64,000 nt of DNA, taken from assembly GCF_020614375.1 (NCBI RefSeq), contig NZ_CP085333.1:1-64000 (forward strand). Direction: 5' to 3'. This DNA is from Haladaptatus salinisoli. Its GTDB lineage: Archaea; Halobacteriota; Halobacteria; Halobacteriales; Haladaptataceae. Positions 31,693 through 40,219 of the stretch are shown piece by piece (position 1 is the stretch's first letter; every line of letters begins with the position of its first letter). The notes beneath the pieces were generated by a model that was given only the letters and a program-made list of their open reading frames with translations, was not told where the DNA came from and did no database searches. The translations under genes were made by a program, and so were the position numbers.

Positions 31693-33099
31693 TTATTCGA
31701 GAGACGCTTCAGGGAAGGACTTGCGGAGATCTTTCGCTGTAATCGCTGTTGCGTCGCGTTCAGCGGCCTGCATCGCTGCATCGTCAACAATACCGACGAT
31801 ATCAGCACTACTGAGACCTTCCGAACGATCAGCGAGATACTGGTAGGCGTCCTCGTCGAGAGCAGTCGGCAGTTCACGGAGCCGCACGCGGAAGATTTTC
31901 TCGCGAGCTTCTGTGTCCGGAAGGTCAACCTCGTACTGCTGATCAAAGCGACCACGACGAGTCGCAGCTTCATCCAATAGGTCCGCACGGTTCGTTGCTG
32001 CAATAAGAAGGAAACTCGGATCTTCATCGTCCAAGTGTGCGAGAAACTCGTTGACGACTTGGGCATGTTCACGATGAAGATCGTTCCCACGACCGGCGAG
32101 GAGGGCATCGATCTCGTCGACGAAGATCACACAGCGTTCAAACTGCTCGGCCTCGTTGAACAATTGGTTAACTTGCTCGGTGGACTCGTTCACCCATCGG
32201 CTTTTGATATCGCCAGCGCTCAGCTCAAGGTACGGGTGGCCGAGTTCACCAGCAATCGCCCGAGCAAAATGAGTCTTCCCCGTGCCAGGGGGGCCATATA
32301 GGAGGATGCCATTTGGTGGAGAGACGTTGAACCGCTCGTAGGCAGCATCGGTGTGTGAGAGCGGGCGAAGAACTGACCGCATTATATTGCGTTTGAGGGT
32401 GTCCATGCCACCAACATCGCGAAACGTCGTGGTGGGAGCTGACTCCCAACCAAATGTGAAATCAGACTGAATATCCGTCATCGTCTCTTTGTTGTGATTC
32501 TGATGCTGACTCTGCTCTTGTCGTTTGGTGGATTGGCTATTCTGGTAGTTACGATCTCGAGATTGTTCTCGCTGTTTCTTTGTCTCCTTTGAGTGGTCCT
32601 CATCCGAGCCGAGAACTACTGAAAAGCTCGTCAACTGTATCGGAATACATGCTATCCAACTAAGGCCCATTAGCCATGGCCCGTCGAGCATGGGAGCAAC
32701 ACGGAAGAGTTGCAAGACTCCTGCAAGCTGTGGGGAAAGATGGCTCCAAAGAGGAAGAAACCACACACCTGTTAGTAGAGTTAGTCCGATAACCTCTCCA
32801 AGAATCCATCCAGAATCTATGTCTTGGGAATCCAATCGAGCTACCTGGTTCGTGAGGTCATAGATTACAGAGGTTACAAGAGTTGGAATGGTCCAGATAG
32901 CAAATACCCCGATAATTGCTGGGATGAGTATACCAACAGTCGAGACGAGTTCACCTGTGACCAGTAATAATCCAAGTGGAGAAAGGAAATAACACACCGA
33001 AGCAATTAGTGTCGAGAGCGCAATTCTAGTAAGTCTCTTGGGATCGCGTGAGCGATTGTTCTGCGCTGCGGTGGACGTTATCTTTTCTTGACCGTCCAT
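31693..33099 (-). CDS. membrane-anchored AAA+ ATPase, 468 aa
   Basis: The first 170 residues hold about four membrane helices (IALSTLIASVCYFL, ILIPAIIGVFAIWTI, VIGLTLLTGVWFLPL, GLSWIACIPIQLTSF). A Gln/Ser-rich linker leads to one AAA+ module of the Cdc48/spastin/FtsH class: GPPGTGKT (about 268-275), VIFVDEIDAL (about 325-334), ATNRADLLDEA and RRGRFD with arginine fingers, then a helical lid. No protease or MIT domain follows, so it is not FtsH. It ends the pilin and VirB6-like gene cluster, and may remodel the transfer apparatus or surface proteins. Confidence 0.82.
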   Translation of the reverse strand: MDGQEKITSTAAQNNRSRDPKRLTRIALSTLIASVCYFLSPLGLLLVTGELVSTVGILIPAIIGVFAIWTIPTLVTSVIYDLTNQVARLDSQDIDSGWILGEVIGLTLLTGVWFLPLWSHLSPQLAGVLQLFRVAPMLDGPWLMGLSWIACIPIQLTSFSVVLGSDEDHSKETKKQREQSRDRNYQNSQSTKRQEQSQHQNHNKETMTDIQSDFTFGWESAPTTTFRDVGGMDTLKRNIMRSVLRPLSHTDAAYERFNVSPPNGILLYGPPGTGKTHFARAIAGELGHPYLELSAGDIKSRWVNESTEQVNQLFNEAEQFERCVIFVDEIDALLAGRGNDLHREHAQVVNEFLAHLDDEDPSFLLIAATNRADLLDEAATRRGRFDQQYEVDLPDTEAREKIFRVRLRELPTALDEDAYQYLADRSEGLSSADIVGIVDDAAMQAAERDATAITAKDLRKSFPEASLE

Positions 33100-33146
33100 G
33101 AGTTATCTTAGATTTCCCCCGTCATAAGTGCGTTCTGTGAACCAGG

Positions 33147-34622
33147 TTATCTGGTTCCCCGTTTCTCCTGGGATGAATCGGTCCATTCGTTCAACGTGCT
33201 TTGGTCTGCTTTTGATCCATTCTCAGATGGGTCTATAACTGGATTTTCGCGATAGTGGCCAAGTCCAGCTTCTGCCCAGTCAAGGGGTGAGCGGTCAAGA
33301 TTTCGCAATGCGAAATTTGTGCCGACACGAGCATCGTTTGCAGCACGCTTTCCACCGCTCTTTGCTCGCTTTCCCTTTCTCTTCATGAATTCAACCCCTT
33401 GCTCTGTCCTCGGTCCTTCAATTTTGGATCCAGCACGACTTTTTACACTTCCAACAGTTGAACTGGCTTTACCGACACTTCCACTAACCGCTCCACCAGT
33501 GAGACGCTGATCAAGAGAGCCCATCTTAGAACCTGCATAGCTACCAGCTTGCTTCCCTCCAAACCGAGCCTGCTTCATGATACTCGCACGGCTCGACTCC
33601 TGCGACCCGCCTGCTGATGCCGACGACCGACTTCGAGATGTCCGCTTCCGCCGACTGCGTATCCGACCAGGGACAAAACCTGAGGACATGGCTGTTTTCA
33701 GCCCATAGATCGCAGGCGCCACCAAGCCGATCAACCAGAAGAGGAACGACTCGAGCACATCGTTAAACGAACCTGGATCGGCTCCTGCAGTGGTCGCTGC
33801 CTGTGTAGCTGCACCGGATCCAGTGATACCCATTGCCGTCGCACCCACAAACATGAGTGCAGCCATGAAGACACCTGCAAGCAGGAGCGAGAGTGTCGCG
33901 TTGATGAACATCTTCGCAGCTTTCGCCGAATCCTCGAACGGCCCAAAGTCGAGATAGAGCATGACCGCCAGAATAGGCAGCGTCACAAACATCGCCACGA
34001 AGAGGAACTCCCGAATCACCAGCATCGCAAACAACAGGAGAATTCCAATGATCGAGGTCACACTCAGAATCACCATACCGACTGCGACAACGCCTGCGGA
34101 GGCGGCTGCACCCTCCATCCCTGTTTTGAGCATCTCGGTCCCGAATGCGCCATAGCTCTCGGGGTAGATGTAGGCGATGACTGCATTCACGAGTAGCAGG
34201 CCGAAATGCATGAGCTGGCGCCCCACGGCCACGAAAATGATCGCCTTGAGTGCCTTCCAAACAAGAACAATACTATCCACGTCGGCGTTCCTCGCGAATG
34301 GCTGCGACGCAAACCCAGCCATCACCACTACCACAAGCAACTGTGGAAAAATACCCAGCAGGTGGTCAAACGCCTGGAGGTACTGCGGATCGGTATAGGG
34401 ACTATCGAAGACCAGGAAGGTGTACACGCCACCCGACATCAATAATCCAACAAAGCCCATCAACTTCGTCATGAGCCAGGTGAACAGATCTGCGATCCAC
34501 CCGGTGAATCCAGCAGCAAGAACGAATGACATCATCTCTGCAGGATATTGCGTGGATTCGACTGTGAGCTTGGGAACACTATGAACGAGGGACGCAGCGT
34601 GTGAGTGGAGGGTGGGGATCAT
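33147..34622 (-). CDS. VirB6/TrbL-like polytopic channel protein, 491 aa
   Basis: Six or more hydrophobic helices lie between residues 30 and 310 (WIADLFTWLMTKLMGFVG, LLVVVVMAGFASQP, GILLLFAMLVIREFLFVA, ATLSLLLAGVFMAALMFVG). They are followed by a long basic and Ser/Gly-rich cytoplasmic tail. This is the build of VirB6/TrbL inner-membrane proteins, which line the DNA path of type IV secretion systems. The gene sits between the AAA+ ATPase and the large surface protein on the same strand. The sequence of this family is weakly conserved, so topology and neighbours are the main evidence. Confidence 0.75.
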   Translation of the reverse strand: MIPTLHSHAASLVHSVPKLTVESTQYPAEMMSFVLAAGFTGWIADLFTWLMTKLMGFVGLLMSGGVYTFLVFDSPYTDPQYLQAFDHLLGIFPQLLVVVVMAGFASQPFARNADVDSIVLVWKALKAIIFVAVGRQLMHFGLLLVNAVIAYIYPESYGAFGTEMLKTGMEGAAASAGVVAVGMVILSVTSIIGILLLFAMLVIREFLFVAMFVTLPILAVMLYLDFGPFEDSAKAAKMFINATLSLLLAGVFMAALMFVGATAMGITGSGAATQAATTAGADPGSFNDVLESFLFWLIGLVAPAIYGLKTAMSSGFVPGRIRSRRKRTSRSRSSASAGGSQESSRASIMKQARFGGKQAGSYAGSKMGSLDQRLTGGAVSGSVGKASSTVGSVKSRAGSKIEGPRTEQGVEFMKRKGKRAKSGGKRAANDARVGTNFALRNLDRSPLDWAEAGLGHYRENPVIDPSENGSKADQSTLNEWTDSSQEKRGTR

Positions 34623-34698
34623 TGGGTGTCAAAAAGATGGTGTTTGCTTGTATATCAGTACCATCGCGTAAAAATATTTTCTTAGATATTCTGAATTA

Positions 34699-36528
34699 TT
34701 ATCGGCGGAGATAGTGAAATGGGAGATAGAACAGCACAAACGCGATGACAGCCACGAACCCCTTACTCAACGCCACCAGAGCGCTATAGATGTTGAACGG
34801 CGTCGGCGCGAACCGAATCTGATTGTGCGATGGGGCGTAGTAGATTCCCTGTGAATCGTTGGTGACTCCCCGAAACGTGGCCTCGACGGCGCTCTCATCA
34901 CGTGTGACGACAGCAACACCGTTGCTATTGGTGGAGACCCGACCCTTAATGGCCCCGTGAAGGTAGATCGATTGGTTAGGGACCGGGCTCCCAGTCCGTG
35001 TGTCGGTGAGTTTGATCCGAACGTGTCTCTTATCCTGCTTCGTTAGTGTGAGCGAAACCGGGTGTTCAGAGACTGTCCTCGTTTTCAGCGGGATCGCATC
35101 ACCATGGATCTCGTAGAGCGTAGTGAGCGGCTGATCGACGTTTGTGATAACCACACGAGTGGACGCCCGTGGCCGAACCGATGAGAGGTTGACAGTCGGC
35201 TTGAGCGGTGCAGCCTTTGGAGCGAGCGGAACAGTACGAACACGCCCAACGGTTGCCGTCGACGCTGTCTGTGAGCCAGTCCCAGCAATCGCTGGTTTGC
35301 TTCGAATGGCGATCAATTGTTTCTCGAGAACACCTGGCGGCGGGACCGTTCTCTGTGAGGTCGTGGTGGCTGGTGAGGTCCGATTGACTGACCTGTTGAG
35401 CGGAGCTAGTGGCTGTGATGGATTGAGTGAGAGCGTCGTGTTCGGGAGCTGGGTGCCGATCGTTGCATTCCGGTACCGATGCTGAGAATAGACGCCCCAC
35501 ACGTTCTCGAGGCGCATCTTCCCGGATTTGAATGACGCATAACTCCAGTGTCGACGATTGGTGACTGTCTCCGGCCCGTCCAGGCGGAGAATTATCTGTT
35601 TGAGTTCGCCGTTGTCAGTGACGAGGGTTTGCGTCGCATTGAGTTGCTGATTCGGTGTGATCACGACGGGTGCTGCATCGCGGACGGTATGCGAAAGGAG
35701 AGTGGTATTTGAGGTCACGTTTGTCTGTTCCCACCCTGACTTCGTCTGGACAGAGACGGTCTTGTGAATAGCCAACTGCGTTGTAATCGTCCCTTTCACG
35801 ACCATTGTCGTGCGTTCAGTCGCCTGTGCATTCGTGTATGTGAGCGGCCGCGATGCTCTGGCTTCCTGTGAAGTCTCTCCAATAGCCCATGTTTGCGAGC
35901 CGATTCTGAGTGATCGATTGATAGACTGGCTCGTGATGGAGTAGTCGAGACAGGTCTTGGTTCCATTCGTGACCGTACAGGTCTGATTTGGAAGCACTGT
36001 CGAGTAATCGAGCGAAGCGAGAACAGTCCCATTCCGGGGAAGCAAGAAGAGGTTTTGTGACGATGTGTTCGGCCGACCGAGACGGGTTTGCGTCCCGTTC
36101 TGCGTCCCGAGGATCGTCACATGCGCATTCTTGACGACAGTGCCGTTCGTACGATTCGAATCAGGAAACCACACGCTCGTCGAGCGATTGTGCGGAAGGG
36201 TCTGGAGGTTGGTGCGACGGTGCTCAGCAAGTGTCTGATTGCGAGGTCCGACTTTGTGGGATGGCTGGGACGTTGAATACGTGAAATCACGAGCGCGACT
36301 AGCATTTGCTGCCGAGATCTTCGGGGAGTGGAGAATCGCCCGGAGATCTGGCTGAATGAATGGTGGCAGTGCACCGATGTTGGGATCTGGATCGTCAGAG
36401 ACGAAGACGTCAGTAGCAGTAGCGAATCGGTTTGTGCTGACGCCAGTTGCAAACGAACTGAGTAGCAGAAGCAGGACAACGAGTCCAAGAATGAGTGGCC
36501 GAATACGTGTGTCCGAGAGTGGTGGCAT
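34699..36528 (-). CDS. large surface-exposed conjugation-cluster protein, 609 aa
   Basis: An N-terminal signal helix (LILGLVVLLLLLSSFATGV) and a C-terminal membrane helix (FVAVIAFVLFYLPFHYL) bracket an extracellular part rich in Thr, Asn and Ser with many N-x-S/T sequons (NRS, NGT, NRT, NVT, NTT), so it should be heavily N-glycosylated. An Ig-like or carboxypeptidase-regulatory-like domain near 510-560 (VRIKLTDTRTGSPVPNQSIY) precedes the anchor. It follows the pilin gene, which suggests a role in mating contact or pilus attachment. No close family name is known to me. Confidence 0.65.
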   Translation of the reverse strand: MPPLSDTRIRPLILGLVVLLLLLSSFATGVSTNRFATATDVFVSDDPDPNIGALPPFIQPDLRAILHSPKISAANASRARDFTYSTSQPSHKVGPRNQTLAEHRRTNLQTLPHNRSTSVWFPDSNRTNGTVVKNAHVTILGTQNGTQTRLGRPNTSSQNLFLLPRNGTVLASLDYSTVLPNQTCTVTNGTKTCLDYSITSQSINRSLRIGSQTWAIGETSQEARASRPLTYTNAQATERTTMVVKGTITTQLAIHKTVSVQTKSGWEQTNVTSNTTLLSHTVRDAAPVVITPNQQLNATQTLVTDNGELKQIILRLDGPETVTNRRHWSYASFKSGKMRLENVWGVYSQHRYRNATIGTQLPNTTLSLNPSQPLAPLNRSVNRTSPATTTSQRTVPPPGVLEKQLIAIRSKPAIAGTGSQTASTATVGRVRTVPLAPKAAPLKPTVNLSSVRPRASTRVVITNVDQPLTTLYEIHGDAIPLKTRTVSEHPVSLTLTKQDKRHVRIKLTDTRTGSPVPNQSIYLHGAIKGRVSTNSNGVAVVTRDESAVEATFRGVTNDSQGIYYAPSHNQIRFAPTPFNIYSALVALSKGFVAVIAFVLFYLPFHYLRR

Positions 36529-36598
36529 TCGTGAGGGAAGCGTGTCTACGGAGATGGTCGGCCGATGATATACGGGAGGTGAAACTGGCGCACCGTCG

Positions 36599-36952
36599 TT
36601 AGAAGAACGGTGGGACGATCATCCCCGGAGCAAGGTTTTCAAAGAGTGTGACGAACACATTATAGCTGACCGAGAGGACGATCATGCCAGCGCCGCCCCA
36701 GAGGGCACGCCATCCCCACTGTGTGCGACTTGCGTTCCGCCCGGAGACGAACCACAGCGCTGCGCCAACGAGGAAGACGATGACTCCGATTTGGCCTAAC
36801 GTGGTTGCGACGAATTGTTCGATTTCACTGAGCGAGTTGTTGATCTCGCTTTGTTGTGCAGCAGCGATACCAGTACTGATACTGATCGCGAGCAAGGCAG
36901 TGACCAGATACCTAACTCGGCAATGGAATGGAAGGCGCATACACAATTTCAT
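36599..36952 (-). CDS. VirB2/TrbC-like pilin, 117 aa
   Basis: A signal peptide (YLVTALLAISISTGIAAAQQ) is followed by a short mature chain with two membrane helices (IGVIVFLVGAALWFVSG and ALWGGAGMIVLSVSYNVF) separated by a short charged loop. That is the VirB2/TrbC pilin hairpin. The gene heads the cluster of surface protein, VirB6-like and AAA+ genes and is divergent from a PadR-type regulator. Start ATG 36952 or the in-frame ATG four codons on; the latter gives a shorter n-region. Confidence 0.75.
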   Translation of the reverse strand: MKLCMRLPFHCRVRYLVTALLAISISTGIAAAQQSEINNSLSEIEQFVATTLGQIGVIVFLVGAALWFVSGRNASRTQWGWRALWGGAGMIVLSVSYNVFVTLFENLAPGMIVPPFF

Positions 36953-37119
36953 TCTTTTCCCCGAGATAAAAATCTTAGCCTTTATGAATAATATTCTGAA
37001 TTTATGTGGCGTAGTGAGACGCTACAAGTTTATTTCGAGAGTAATTTCAGAAAGGTTCGGTGGTTGATACTATTTTCTTTCAGCAAAGGTGAGTATTCAC
37101 CCTAAATTCTTCCGTCAAG

Positions 37120-37129
37120 TTAGCGCTAA
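37120..37129. promoter_or_regulatory. palindromic operator candidate
   Basis: TTAGCGCTAA is a perfect 10-bp palindrome in the 230 bp between the divergent pilin and PadR-type genes, 53 bp before the regulator start and just upstream of its TATA-like box. PadR proteins bind such dyads, so self-regulation and control of the pilin cluster are plausible. A second dyad (GTGGCGT/ACGCTAC) lies at about 37009-37026. Confidence 0.4.
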
Positions 37130-37153
37130 TTCTTTGATGTGATTATAGCAGGA

Positions 37154-37160
37154 TTTAAGT
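37154..37160 (+). promoter_or_regulatory. TATA-like box of the PadR-type gene
   Basis: TTTAAGT lies 23-29 bp before the ATG at 37183, which predicts a leaderless message starting at the ATG, as is common in haloarchaea. Confidence 0.45.
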
Positions 37161-37182
37161 AACAAAGATCAGTCACTCCAGT

Positions 37183-37554
37183 ATGACTAATTCGGATTTT
37201 GACCGAGATGACGCATCTTCTGATAGCAATGAGAATGAGCCATCTATTGATTTCTCGACATACAATCTCCCAACAGACCTCACTGCGTTTCAGACACACC
37301 TCTTATGTCTCATCTATCGGTTAGGACCAACCGAAGGTGTTGATCTCCAAGAAGCCCTTGAAGAGCTCTATCCAGAGCCGATCAATCATGGTCGATTATA
37401 TCCAGGCCTTGACCGACTCGTTGAGAAAGGATTGATCTCGAAGCAGACGAAAGCAAGCGATAAGCGACGGAATGCGTATGCAACGGTCGGACGAGGGGAG
37501 TGGGCGGTTGAGGAATATCACCGATTCATACACGATATTGTGATGTCGGAGTAA
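37183..37554 (+). CDS. PadR-type transcriptional regulator, 123 aa
   Basis: An acidic N-terminal tail of 30 residues precedes a winged helix (LTAFQTHLLCLIYRLGPTEG, LQEALEELYPEPINHGRLYP, LDRLVEKGLISKQTKASDKR, YATVGRG). The NHGRLYPGLDRLVEKGL stretch is the recognition and dimer helix of PadR proteins. Only a short C-terminal helix follows, as in the small PadR-like regulators of archaeal mobile elements. It is divergent from the pilin and transfer genes, which it probably represses. Confidence 0.82.
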   Translation: MTNSDFDRDDASSDSNENEPSIDFSTYNLPTDLTAFQTHLLCLIYRLGPTEGVDLQEALEELYPEPINHGRLYPGLDRLVEKGLISKQTKASDKRRNAYATVGRGEWAVEEYHRFIHDIVMSE

Positions 37555-37694
37555 CCGTCAAGTATCTCTGACAACTATGGTCCTTGTACCAACTCTGTAG
37601 AAAAAACTGACTTTTATTCAGTAGTATCATTAGAATAATCTACAAAACCGTCTTACTCAACCTCAGTCGAATCACGCTCCACCCCTAATGAGCA

Positions 37695-37758
37695 ACGGTG
37701 GTTGGTCGGAGATATGTGCCTCACGGCCCGAAGACACATGTTTTCTCTTTTCCACCGT
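37695..37758. repeat. hairpin unit 0
   Basis: ACGGTGG (37695-37701) pairs with CCACCGT (37752-37758). Inside, ATGTG (37714-37718) pairs with CACAT (37735-37739). The outer arm recalls the AACGTGG arm of the later units but is not the same sequence. It is the least certain member of the array. Confidence 0.35.
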
Positions 37759-37957
37759 GACGTGACGATGGGACTTAGTAGGTGGGTAGGTGGCAAGGGG
37801 AGCAGTCGCGTGACCAGATTTGCGCGTTTTCTCTGCTTTGCCGTCCTACCGAATACTATGATGAACTATCCCACTATAGTTCCTCTGGCTACATACGTTG
37901 GTAAATAATATCTGATCTGTATTGAATAGGAACACGCTTCTCTAACAGGCATGTATA

Positions 37958-38183
37958 GAACGTGGAAATAAGCAGTGAGTTTGGTTGTTTCTCGTTTTGC
38001 AACGCTGCCCACATCCGTCGAGTAGAAGACAGTAAGTTTCAACAATGAACTTGCTATGAGTCACTCAACACAAATAGGATACTAATCACAGACTTGTATC
38101 TTACTTCCGTTCTTACCACTATCTCGAAAGAGGGGGCACACTGATTGGCACGATCTCCTGCCCTCAGAGAGATGACGTGCCCC
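37958..38183. repeat. hairpin unit 1 (degenerate)
   Basis: GAACGTGGA at 37958-37966 and the tract 38011-38076 align with unit 2; the latter tract is about 76% identical over 66 bases to 38463-38528 with mostly transition differences. The arms are decayed (CCCACATCC instead of TCCACGTTC). A third stem, GGGGCAC (38133-38139) with GTGCCCC (38177-38183), is intact. Confidence 0.45.
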
Positions 38184-38419
38184 GGCGATAAATACGGGTT
38201 AAATGATAAAGTCCATGGATAGAAGTGATATGATTTCGTGCCAACCGAATTTTCTCAATTATTTATACTCACTAATAATACATTGCTTATCGTATCCCAT
38301 GTATTTAATAGGAATAGACGACGACACGCTTATCTTGTGATATTCGCGGAATAGAGACGTTTATTTCCGTCTTACATCGGAACCACGGTGTGTTAGTTTA
38401 ACAAGCATGTCACCGTATT

Positions 38420-38620
38420 GAACGTGGAGTGATAGAGGTAGGTGCTAGTCACCGCGAGTTCCACGTTCGTCGGGTGGAAGACAGCGGGTTTCAATCGTGA
38501 ACTCACTATGATCCACTCGACACAAGAAATACACTAGCTCTCCCCTTAGTAATTGGGCTGTCTGTGGGCGGTGAGATGGGGGACTTGGCACGCGAATGGT
38601 CTCCTCGCGGTTGTCCCCCA
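38420..38620. repeat. hairpin unit 2
   Basis: Stem 1: GAACGTGGA (38420-38428) with TCCACGTTC (38460-38468), perfect. Stem 2 begins at the next base: GTCGGGTGG (38469-38477) with CCACTCGAC (38513-38521), one G-U. Stem 3: TGGGGGAC (38577-38584) with GTCCCCCA (38613-38620), plus inner CGCGA/TCGCG. It is the best-formed unit. Confidence 0.55.
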
Positions 38621-38701
38621 CTCAAATGATTGATTAACTAACCAAAAATCTATTGATTGAAGCAAGGTAGCGAACTCGATCATCGCTTCAGTGTCGTATC
38701 G

Positions 38702-38789
38702 AAACGTGGGTGAGCGGTGGTGAAGTTGTGATCGCGCTGCCCACGTTTGTCGGGCATGCTTATCCAACAACCGTCACGAATGCCCGACA
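38702..38789. repeat. hairpin unit 3
   Basis: Stem 1: AAACGTGGG (38702-38710) with CCCACGTTT (38740-38748), perfect. Stem 2: TGTCGGGCAT (38748-38757) with ATGCCCGACA (38780-38789), perfect with a 22-base loop. Compared with unit 2, both ends of stem 1 change together (G-C to A-T, A-T to G-C), keeping pairing. Confidence 0.55.
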
Positions 38790-38935
38790 CTAGCTAGCAT
38801 TGTGCAAGGTGATAAAGTAATTTTGGTAGCAATTGAATAAATAAAGTTGATGGGAATTATTTACAACTGTAATAGTAGTACACGTAAGTGGCCATGGTTA
38901 GGACAACATGCTAACAGCCTCGACATTGTCTAGAA

Positions 38936-39031
38936 CGTGAGGACTATGGAAGAAAGCGATTCACCGGGTGAATGGTACATCCCCACGCCCGCCAAACACA
39001 TGAGGTGGCTTCACTATGACTTGTGTTTGGC
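38936..39031. repeat. hairpin unit 4
   Basis: Stem 1: CGTGAGGA (38936-38943) with TCCCCACG (38980-38987), one mismatch. Stem 2: GCCAAACACA (38991-39000) with TGTGTTTGGC (39022-39031), perfect with a 21-base loop. The order and spacing of the two stems match units 2 and 3, although stem 2 has a different sequence. Confidence 0.45.
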
Positions 39032-39294
39032 ATACATTATTACGCTAGTCAGTAATATATCTCTGTCGCTACTATAGAAGAAAGTTCCCATTCAAGGAAA
39101 GTACCCATAACTCCTATGCCCCCGTCATAGACTAGCTTTCCGCTGCGGAGATGACTACCAATCGTAAAACGAACAACCAACGAAAGTGGTCTATCGCCGT
39201 CGAGAACGGATAGTACGTCAATGGTGAAGGACGGCAGACGATCATGAGTACCGTGATACCTAGTCAGACCACTACCTGAATTGAGTCGCTAAGG

Positions 39295-39337
39295 CCCCTT
39301 CCTCAACGAGCGACCGAAGGGAGCGAGTAGGGAGGGG
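39295..39337. terminator. strong hairpin, possible IS605-type end
   Basis: CCCCTTCCT (39295-39303) pairs with AGGGAGGGG (39329-39337) with one G-U, and the loop holds CGAGCGACCGAAGGGAGCGAG. Words like this occur at ends of haloarchaeal IS200/IS605 elements as I recall them, but no transposase is present. It could equally be a terminator of a transcript through the hairpin array. Confidence 0.35.
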
Positions 39338-39434
39338 ATACAGCGCCGTCATCGTCTGTCTTGCGATGGCGTCCCGAACGAAAGTAGCGAAAAGTAAATA
39401 ACACTTGATTCATTCGATTCAAATGTAAACATCA

Positions 39435-39641
39435 ATGGAACAAAAAGAGACGGACGACAATAACACACTCGAGTTCAGAACACTTGATACTGGCAACCTC
39501 GTCAGCATGGTTGCTCATAGACGGACACACAATCTCAGCGAGAATGCCACCGAACTTCTCGAAGCCATTGCTGAGTCGATGGAAGAGGAGTTTGAGGCGA
39601 TCTGTGACGAGGTAGAACGGTTGGATACCAGCGCTGAATAA
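39435..39641 (+). CDS. small acidic protein, 68 aa
   Basis: A strongly acidic 68-residue protein (MEQKETDDNNTLEFRTLDTG, then a helical ENATELLEAIAESMEEEFEA and EVERLDTSAE). The composition is typical of soluble haloarchaeal proteins and contrasts with the non-coding DNA before it. It has no recognisable motif and no operon partner. An AT-rich stretch just upstream (about 39390-39430) could hold its promoter. The overlapping minus-strand frame is basic and Cys-rich, and so is rejected. Confidence 0.6.
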   Translation: MEQKETDDNNTLEFRTLDTGNLVSMVAHRRTHNLSENATELLEAIAESMEEEFEAICDEVERLDTSAE

Positions 39642-40219
39642 CAGATATCTTCCCTCTTCGTGTGGTTGTATGAGTGACGTATCTCTTTCAGAAAAATAGT
39701 CTCGGCATTTCATTGGTGGCTTTGATACAAGCGCTGGAAGCATGCGACGGTATCGCCACATGGTTGGGTTGGCACATTCTCTTCTCCTTCCGACCTTATG
39801 AGTAGCCGTGAAATGGGAACGAGTGCCCCTCTGTGGCATATATTTCGCTATGTAGAAACACTAGTAAAACTCAAGTTGAGGTGGCCGAATGAATCACTTG
39901 GGGCGACGTCTGAAACAGTATGGTCATCTCAACGGCGCTCCCCCACTTCACCCACTTGTGTGATTTTGACAATTAGTGCGCCAGATAGTTAGAAAGGTGA
40001 TCGACTATTATCACATAACAATATATTATACATTCGAATGAAAGTCTGCCGCAATTCTATACTATTCACGGAAGGATCTCTCCGCATGTCCGTGTAAAAG
40101 GTAGACGAATAATGGCCAACGAAACCCCTTGAACGGTGTACCTATGACGCTTCTCACCTCTCGGCAACTTGCTGGCCAACGAAAAATCTCACATCAAGAA
40201 AACGTGGAAGGATTACTTT
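39642..40219. other. AT-rich gap, no gene seen
   Basis: About 580 bp with no supported frame. A 12-bp direct repeat, TGGCCAACGAAA, occurs at 40113-40124 and 40173-40184, exactly 60 bp apart, just beyond the end of the PGF-CTERM gene. AT-rich tracts near 40010-40035 show nothing further. Confidence 0.4.

Larger units (their letters stand above)
37555..39434. other. 1.9 kb gene-free region rich in hairpin units
   Basis: All open frames here are short and unlike haloarchaeal proteins. The region instead carries repeated hairpin units at 37695-37758, 37958-38183, 38420-38620, 38702-38789 and 38936-39031, each described separately, and a final hairpin at 39295-39337. The words AACA(G/A)GCATGT occur upstream of two units (about 37944 and 38400). 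Confidence 0.5.

Noticed and set aside
37702-37908. 68-residue frame in the hairpin region
   Set aside because: The composition is not haloarchaeal, and the frame is explained by the hairpin arms it overlaps.
37958-38521. CRISPR array
   Set aside because: Repeats are few, 76% identical at best, hundreds of bases apart and internally palindromic; no short regular repeat-spacer pattern or cas genes are present.
39432-39839. 135-residue minus-strand frame
   Set aside because: It is opposite a strongly acidic 68-residue gene and encodes a basic, Cys-containing chain typical of a shadow frame.
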